Assembly: GCA_964640965.1 (NCBI GenBank)
Contig: CAZXJB010000054.1
Coordinates: 1 to 17,571 of the forward strand
Direction of reading: 5' to 3'
DNA length: 17,571 nt
Source of the DNA: HRBIN12 sp964640965
Lineage (GTDB): Bacteria; Actinomycetota; UBA4738; HRBIN12
Shown: piece after piece, positions 13,682 to 17,571 of the stretch
How the letters are laid out: each line of letters starts with the position of its first letter
How positions within the stretch are numbered: the stretch's first letter is position 1
Notes under the pieces: generated by a model
What the model was told of the DNA's origin: nothing
The model's database searches: none
Seen by the model: the letters and a program-made list of their open reading frames with translations, nothing else
Translations under genes and position numbers: made by a program

Positions 13682-13718
13682 CCCCTAGGGGCCGCACCTG
13701 CACCGTCCTAGGGTGCGG
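13682..13718 (+). promoter_or_regulatory. Promoter with symmetric repeats for the Fe-S/NrfD cluster
   Basis: TAGGGT (13709-13714) ends 6 nt before the ATG at 13721, suggesting a leaderless mRNA. Around it are the palindrome CCCCTAGGGG (13682-13691), a second CCTAGGG 23 bp further on (13707-13713), and the inverted repeat CCGCACC (13692-13698) / GGTGCGG (13712-13718) with a 13-bp spacer. The -35 position has no recognisable hexamer, consistent with an activator-dependent promoter. Binding by the neighbouring NarL-type regulator is inference. Confidence 0.45.
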
Positions 13719-13720
13719 AC

Positions 13721-14524
13721 ATGAGCGAACGCGCGGATCGAAGGACGGGGGCGCGCGGGGCGCTGAGCCGACGGGCCTTCCTCGGGGGCGCGGCGGCGGC
13801 AGCGGCGGCGGTCACCGTCGGTGCCAAGGCGAGGGCGGCCGCCGACGAGCCCCACGACGCGCACGCCGCCGACGTCCCGCAGTGGGCGATGGTGATCGAC
13901 CTCGCCCGCTGTGACGGCTGCAAGGAGTGCACGAAGGCGTGCCAGACCACGCACTTCACCGGCGACCAGGAGTGGATCCAGGTCTTCGAGGTGCAGGACG
14001 AGTACGGAGAGACGATCCACGTACCCCGCCCCTGCATGCAGTGCGAGAACGCGCCCTGCCTGAACGTCTGTCCCGTCGGCGCGACCTTCCGCAACGAGAA
14101 CGGGACGGTGCTGATCGACCACGACGTCTGCATCGGGTGCCGGATCTGCATGGCCGCGTGTCCCTACGGGGCTCGCTCGTTCAACTGGGGCGAGCCGGAG
14201 AACCCACCCGGCGCGACCCTCGCCCGCTACACCCCGGAGTTCCCGGTGCCGCACCGGAAGGGGACCGTCGAGAAGTGCATGTTCTGCGCCCACGACGCCG
14301 AGGTCGGGAAGCTCCCCGCCTGCGTGACCGCGTGCCCCATGAACGCGATCTGGTTCGGCGACCTCGTCCGGGATATCGCGACGAACGGGCTCGAGACCGC
14401 CCAGCTCTCGTGGCTGCTCAGCAGCCGCGACGCCTTCCGGCTGAAGGAGGAGCTCGGGACGCGCCCCCGCGTGTGGTACCTGCCGGGGCACGGCCAGCAG
14501 TCGAAGGTGGTGCTGCCGATATGA
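13721..14524 (+). CDS. Tat-exported four-[4Fe-4S] ferredoxin-like subunit (PsrB/NrfC/HybA family)
   Basis: Electron-transfer subunit of 267 residues. The N-terminus has a twin-arginine signal SRRAFLGG (16-23) followed by an alanine-rich hydrophobic core, so the protein is exported folded. Sixteen cysteines form four cluster sets: C64/67/70/74, C105/108/113/117, C137/140/143/147 and C186/189/201/205. This is the standard arrangement of the Fe-S subunit in DMSO-reductase-family and ActB-type complexes. It would pass electrons between the NrfD partner and a terminal donor or acceptor. The ATG at 13721 is 6 nt after TAGGGT. Its stop overlaps the NrfD start as ATGA, indicating coupled translation. 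The usual molybdopterin catalytic subunit is not next to it. Confidence 0.92.
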   Translation: MSERADRRTGARGALSRRAFLGGAAAAAAAVTVGAKARAAADEPHDAHAADVPQWAMVIDLARCDGCKECTKACQTTHFTGDQEWIQVFEVQDEYGETIHVPRPCMQCENAPCLNVCPVGATFRNENGTVLIDHDVCIGCRICMAACPYGARSFNWGEPENPPGATLARYTPEFPVPHRKGTVEKCMFCAHDAEVGKLPACVTACPMNAIWFGDLVRDIATNGLETAQLSWLLSSRDAFRLKEELGTRPRVWYLPGHGQQSKVVLPI

Positions 14525-15963
14525 GCGCCGACATGAGCGCCGAGACGCGCGCCGAGGCCGAGCTGATCGAGACCGACGGGCACCTCGGCCGTCTGCTCGA
14601 GCGGGCGGAAGCGCCCGTGCGGCCGGGAGCTTGGGGACCCCGAGGTCGGCTGCTCGTCGCCGCGCTGGCCGCCGTGGTCCTCTGGGGTGGGTTCGCCTGG
14701 GGGTGGCAGATCGCCCACGGCCTCGCCGTCACCGGTCTCAACGACCGCGTGAGCTGGGGCTTCTACATCACGAACTTCGTCTTCTTCATCGGCATCAGCC
14801 ACGCGGGCACCCTCGTCTCGGCGATCCTGCGGCTGACCCGCGCCGAGTGGCGGCGTCCAGTCACCCGCCTGGCCGAGATGATCACCGTGGTCGCGCTCGT
14901 CGTGGGGGCGAGCATGGTCGTGATCGACATGGGGCGGCCGGACCGCCTCCAGAACGTGATCCTCCGTGGCCACCTGCGCTCCCCGATCCTGTGGGACGTC
15001 CTGTCCATCAGCACCTACATCACCGGGAGCCTGCTGTACCTGTTCCTCCCCCTCATCCCCGACGTCGCCACCCTCCGCGACGCCGGGGTCGGGGGTCGGA
15101 TCCGCCGGCGGCTGTACTCGGCCCTCGCCCTGCGGTGGACGGGGGCGCCCGAGCAGCAGCGGCTCCTGGCGCGTGCGATCGGGATCATGGCCGTCGTGAT
15201 CGTGCCCGTCGCCGTGTCCGTGCACACGGTCGTCTCCTGGATCTTCGGCATGACCCTACGCGAGGGATGGAACTCGACGATCTTCGGCCCCTACTTCGTG
15301 GTGGGTGCGATCTTCTCGGGCATCGCCGGGATCATCGTCGTCATGGCGATCTTCCGGCGCGTCTACCACCTCGAGGAGTACATCACCGAGCGCCATTTCC
15401 GGTACCTCGGCCAACTCCTGCTCGCCCTCGGGCTCCTGTACGTGTACTTCACCCTTTCCGAGTACGCGACGGTCGGCTACAAGATGCGGGTCGGCGACGA
15501 CCGCCTGCTGACCGAGCTGCTCGTCGGACGCTACGCGGTGCCGTTCTGGCTCTTCGCGCTCGGTGGCACGGTCGTGCCGATCCTGCTGCTCTCGATCCGG
15601 CGCACGCGCACGATCACGGGGATCGTGATCGCCGCCGCGCTCGTCAACGTGGGGATGTGGTTGAAGCGACTCGTGATCGTCGTCCCGTCGATGGCCCTGC
15701 CGCTCATGCCCTACGAGTGGGGCTCCTACCACCCCACCTGGGTGGAGTACTCGATCACCGCCGCGGGGTTCGCGGGGTTCGCGCTCGTGTTCATCGTGCT
15801 CGCGCGGGTCTTCCCGGTGATCTCCGCATGGGAGATCCGCGAGGGCTGGGAGATGGAGGCCGCCCGGCATCTGGGGACCCCCGAGCCCGTGCCGACCCTC
15901 ACGGCCGCCACCCCCGCATCGCCGTCCGCAGCCGGTCCGCGCGTCGGGGAGGGGTCCGCATGA
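14521..15963 (+). CDS. NrfD/PsrC-family quinone-interacting membrane protein (ActC-like)
   Basis: Integral membrane protein of 480 residues with about ten helices, from LLVAALAAVVLWGGFAWG to FAGFALVFIVLARVFPV. The sequence resembles ActC of alternative complex III and QrcD: WGFYITNFVFFIGISHAGTL, MVVIDMGRPDR, SPILWDVLSISTYITGSLLY, VSVHTVVSWIFG and STIFGPYFVVGAIFSGIAG. The His, Asp and Arg within these blocks are the ones associated with the quinone pocket and proton path in the family. It would oxidise or reduce (mena)quinone and exchange electrons with the Fe-S subunit. The ATG at 14521 overlaps the upstream stop; the long cytoplasmic-looking N-terminus (about 40 residues) is acidic. The stop overlaps the next gene as ATGA. 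Confidence 0.92.
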   Translation: MSADMSAETRAEAELIETDGHLGRLLERAEAPVRPGAWGPRGRLLVAALAAVVLWGGFAWGWQIAHGLAVTGLNDRVSWGFYITNFVFFIGISHAGTLVSAILRLTRAEWRRPVTRLAEMITVVALVVGASMVVIDMGRPDRLQNVILRGHLRSPILWDVLSISTYITGSLLYLFLPLIPDVATLRDAGVGGRIRRRLYSALALRWTGAPEQQRLLARAIGIMAVVIVPVAVSVHTVVSWIFGMTLREGWNSTIFGPYFVVGAIFSGIAGIIVVMAIFRRVYHLEEYITERHFRYLGQLLLALGLLYVYFTLSEYATVGYKMRVGDDRLLTELLVGRYAVPFWLFALGGTVVPILLLSIRRTRTITGIVIAAALVNVGMWLKRLVIVVPSMALPLMPYEWGSYHPTWVEYSITAAGFAGFALVFIVLARVFPVISAWEIREGWEMEAARHLGTPEPVPTLTAATPASPSAAGPRVGEGSA

Positions 15964-16526
15964 GGCGCCTCCTCGCGGTCGGCACGCTCGCGGTCGCCCT
16001 CGGGCTCACGACCCTCGCCGCCCCGGCGGCGGCGGGCGAGGCGACGCCCACGGCGCTCACGGTCCGGGCCGACACCACCACCGTCGACGGCGATCCGGTG
16101 GTCGTCCATGCGACGCTCACCGACGCCCAAGGCTCCCCCGTCGCGGGCGCGCTGTTGCGCCTGGTCGTGCCCGTCGCGTTCATGGGAACGACGAAGAACG
16201 AGATCGTCGGTGAGGGCACGACCGACGAGCGGGGGCGGGCGACGATCCGGTTCGCCCCCGCGCAGACCGGGACCCTCACGGCCACCGTGAGCTTCTGGGG
16301 CACGGATCGGTACGCGCCGTCGGACGCGTCGCTCACCGTCGACGTGCTGCGGCCGGTGATCGTGTACCGGCCGGAGCCGGTCGGTCTCCAGGCGCCGTGG
16401 GCGCGGGCGAAGCTCATCCTCGTCCCGTTCCTCGGGGTGTGGCTCACGTACGCGGCGGTGCTCTGGCTCCTGGTGCGCCTCCGACGATCCGGGGCCCGTC
16501 CGCTCGCTCGCGCCGGCGGCCCGTGA
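15960..16526 (+). CDS. Exported Ig-like domain protein with C-terminal membrane anchor
   Basis: Hypothetical protein of 188 residues. A Sec signal peptide (MRRLLAVGTLAVALGLTTLA, likely cut after AAPAAA) is followed by one bacterial Ig-like domain of about 95 residues with the pattern VVVHATLTDAQGSPVAGALL ... TDERGRATIRFAPAQTGTLT ... WGTDRYAPSDASLTVDV. The C-terminus has a membrane helix (LILVPFLGVWLTYAAVLWLL) followed by a basic tail, so the Ig domain faces outside. Its ATG overlaps the NrfD stop (ATGA), making it part of the operon. It may hold or orient the electron-transfer subunits or the cupredoxin at the outer membrane face; function is otherwise unknown. Confidence 0.8.
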   Translation: MRRLLAVGTLAVALGLTTLAAPAAAGEATPTALTVRADTTTVDGDPVVVHATLTDAQGSPVAGALLRLVVPVAFMGTTKNEIVGEGTTDERGRATIRFAPAQTGTLTATVSFWGTDRYAPSDASLTVDVLRPVIVYRPEPVGLQAPWARAKLILVPFLGVWLTYAAVLWLLVRLRRSGARPLARAGGP

Positions 16527-16561
16527 CCGCAGGATCGGGGACGGGCGAGCGCACGGAGGAG

Positions 16562-16599
16562 CCGGAGAAGAGGACCGGAGAACGGACAACCGGAGAACG
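16562..16599 (+). repeat. Purine-rich short repeats in the leader of the cupredoxin gene
   Basis: CCGGAGAA occurs three times (16562-16569, 16575-16582, 16590-16597), the last two within an 11-bp repeat ACCGGAGAACG (16574-16584 and 16589-16599). They lie in the 95-bp gap between the Ig-like protein and the cupredoxin gene, just before its GGAAGGAGG site. Role unknown; they may affect translation or mRNA stability, or may be simple purine drift. Confidence 0.4.
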
Positions 16600-16621
16600 A
16601 CGGCAGGAAGGAGGAGTACGT

Positions 16622-17128
16622 ATGACACGGAGGACAGGCTGGATCGGGATCGTGGCAGCGGCGGCGTTCGCGGCGACGGTCCTCGCCGCCTGCGGGTCGA
16701 GCTCGGGGTCATCTTCCAGCGGCGAGACGGGCGAGCCCACGGGCGCGACCGCCCCCGCGACCTCGAGCGCGCCGGCCGAGGGCACCGCCGTGGACGTCGC
16801 GCTCGGCGAGACCGACGTCCAGCACATGTACATGAACCTGAGCGCCACGGACGTCCCCGCCGGGACCGTCACGTTCCGGATCACGAACGAGGGCGTGAAG
16901 AAGCACGAGTTCGTGATCCTCGCAACGGACACCGCCGCGGCCGATCTCAAGCTCAACGGGGACGAGGTCGACGAGGAGGCCTACACGGTCGTCGATGAGG
17001 CCGAGGACATCGAGCCGGGCGCTTCGACCAGCCTGACCGTCTCGCTCGACCCCGGGCACTACGCGCTGATCTGCAACCTGAAGGGGCACTTCCGGATGGG
17101 GATGTTCAACGACCTGACGGTCTCGTAG
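16622..17128 (+). CDS. Cupredoxin-domain lipoprotein (type 1 blue copper protein)
   Basis: Exported copper protein of 168 residues. A lipoprotein signal ends in LAAC (C24), followed by a Ser/Gly/Thr/Ala-rich linker to about residue 53. The cupredoxin fold then runs to the end: VDVALGETDVQHMYMNL, GTVTFRITNEGVKKHEFVIL, and YALICNLKGHFRMGMF. The type 1 copper ligands are H95, C151, H156 and M161 in the usual H...Cx4Hx4M spacing. It probably carries electrons at the outer membrane face, plausibly to or from the Fe-S/NrfD pair encoded upstream. The ATG at 16622 has a very good SD (GGAAGGAGG, 16606-16614). A strong terminator follows the stop. Confidence 0.9.
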   Translation: MTRRTGWIGIVAAAAFAATVLAACGSSSGSSSSGETGEPTGATAPATSSAPAEGTAVDVALGETDVQHMYMNLSATDVPAGTVTFRITNEGVKKHEFVILATDTAAADLKLNGDEVDEEAYTVVDEAEDIEPGASTSLTVSLDPGHYALICNLKGHFRMGMFNDLTVS

Positions 17129-17145
17129 CGCCGATCCCGAGCGCG

Positions 17146-17177
17146 GGAAGGGGAGGTCCGTCAGGACCTCCCCTTCC
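17146..17177 (+). terminator. Strong hairpin terminator
   Basis: Perfect inverted repeat: GGAAGGGGAGGTCC (17146-17159), loop GTCA, then GGACCTCCCCTTCC (17164-17177), followed by TTCCATC. It sits 18 bp after the cupredoxin stop and 23 bp before the end of the convergent cold-shock gene, so it may stop transcription from both sides. The trailing T-run is weak, as is usual in high-GC actinobacteria. Confidence 0.8.
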
Positions 17178-17200
17178 TTCCATCGGTTCAGCGTGAGCCC

Positions 17201-17404
17201 TTAGGCGGGACGGACGTCCGCGGCCTGGGGGCCCTTCTGGCCCTGGGTGACCTCGTAGGTCACCTTCTGCCCCTCGTCGAGGTTGCGATAGCCCTCGCCC
17301 GCGATCGCGCTGAAGTGAACGAACACGTCCGCGCTGCCGTCGTCAGGCGTGATGAAACCGAAGCCCTTGTCGGGGCTGAACCACTTGACGGTGCCTGTTG
17401 CCAA
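17201..17404 (-). CDS. Cold-shock protein (CspA family)
   Basis: Single-stranded nucleic acid-binding protein of 67 residues with one cold-shock domain, acting as an RNA chaperone. RNP1 is KGFGFITP and RNP2 is VFVHFS; the start TGTVKWFSPDKG and the end TYEVTQGQKGPQAADVRPA are standard. No ATG or GTG is available at the right place: the start is TTG at 17404, supported by GGAAGGAGGG 6 nt upstream. The frame is open to 17566, but that extension has no family resemblance and is rejected. A leader of about 100 nt is predicted, as is common for cold-shock mRNAs. Convergent with the cupredoxin gene. Confidence 0.95.
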   Translation of the reverse strand: MATGTVKWFSPDKGFGFITPDDGSADVFVHFSAIAGEGYRNLDEGQKVTYEVTQGQKGPQAADVRPA

Positions 17405-17514
17405 TGCGATCCCTCCTTCCTTCGCCGTCGGGGCCTCGGAGCTGCCCGTCGGGCTACCGGCTGGCGCCGGGAGGGAACCGCATGGAACGCAAGCCTTGTG
17501 ATGCCCTCGCCACC

Positions 17515-17520
17515 AGGGTA
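17515..17520 (-). promoter_or_regulatory. Possible -10 box of the cold-shock gene
   Basis: Reverse-strand TACCCT at 17520-17515 fits the TANNNT box seen throughout the window. It would start the mRNA near 17508 and give a leader of roughly 100 nt. TGTGAC 16 nt upstream is a weak -35. Confidence 0.35.
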
Positions 17521-17571
17521 CCGGGTTCCGGCCGCCGTCACACATCGGCGCCGGGGCCCGGCTCACGCGCG

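Noticed and set aside
13927..14520. Longer start for the NrfD protein
   Set aside because: The extension is an out-of-frame reading of the Fe-S gene; ATG 14521 overlaps its stop in the usual coupled way.
17405..17566. 53-residue N-terminal extension of the cold-shock protein
   Set aside because: It does not resemble any cold-shock protein, and a ribosome site lies inside it at the right distance from TTG 17404.

Overview
The window is very GC-rich and reads as one chromosome segment of an actinomycete-type bacterium (Actinomycetota). The pointers are an F420-type LLM oxidoreductase, an actinobacterial-style XRE/TPR regulator, frequent GTG starts, and many start codons lying only 6-9 bases downstream of a TANNNT -10 hexamer, the pattern of leaderless transcripts. 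The ActC-like NrfD membrane protein and methylglyoxal synthase fit a deep-branching lineage better than Streptomyces, but I cannot place it more precisely. I see no rRNA, tRNA, CRISPR array or insertion sequence.

Left part (1-5147). A partial rlmN (23S rRNA A2503 methyltransferase) runs leftwards and is divergent from a homocysteine S-methyltransferase; their start codons are 22 bp apart around a palindromic -10. A two-gene AmmeMemoRadiSam operon (radical SAM protein, then the Memo-type protein) runs leftwards. A DMT/EamA transporter runs rightwards and overlaps the tail of mgsA (methylglyoxal synthase).

Middle part (5234-11089). A DAO-family FAD oxidoreductase runs leftwards. The next intergenic region holds an unreported 31-codon gene with a strong Shine-Dalgarno site. 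It encodes a tiny signal-peptide-like product and is divergent from an XRE helix-turn-helix/TPR regulator of 424 residues. This resembles the RRNPP (PlcR/NprR) peptide-pheromone arrangement and is the most interesting candidate system here. Then come an F420-type LLM enzyme, a YbaK-type tRNA deacylase, a Phd-type antitoxin whose PIN toxin partner seems reduced to a short remnant, a Cys-rich CWC protein and an SDR dehydrogenase.

Right part (11143-17571). A small basic/proline-rich protein precedes a NarL-type two-component pair. After it comes a tightly packed group: a Tat-exported protein with sixteen Cys for four [4Fe-4S] clusters, a 10-helix NrfD/ActC-like quinone-reactive protein, an exported Ig-like membrane-anchored protein, and a cupredoxin lipoprotein. 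No molybdopterin or haem subunit is present, so this could be a small quinol-to-blue-copper electron transfer module, possibly controlled by the adjacent two-component system. A strong hairpin terminator separates it from a convergent cold-shock gene that starts with TTG.

No stretch over 300 bases lacks a gene once the 31-codon gene is counted.
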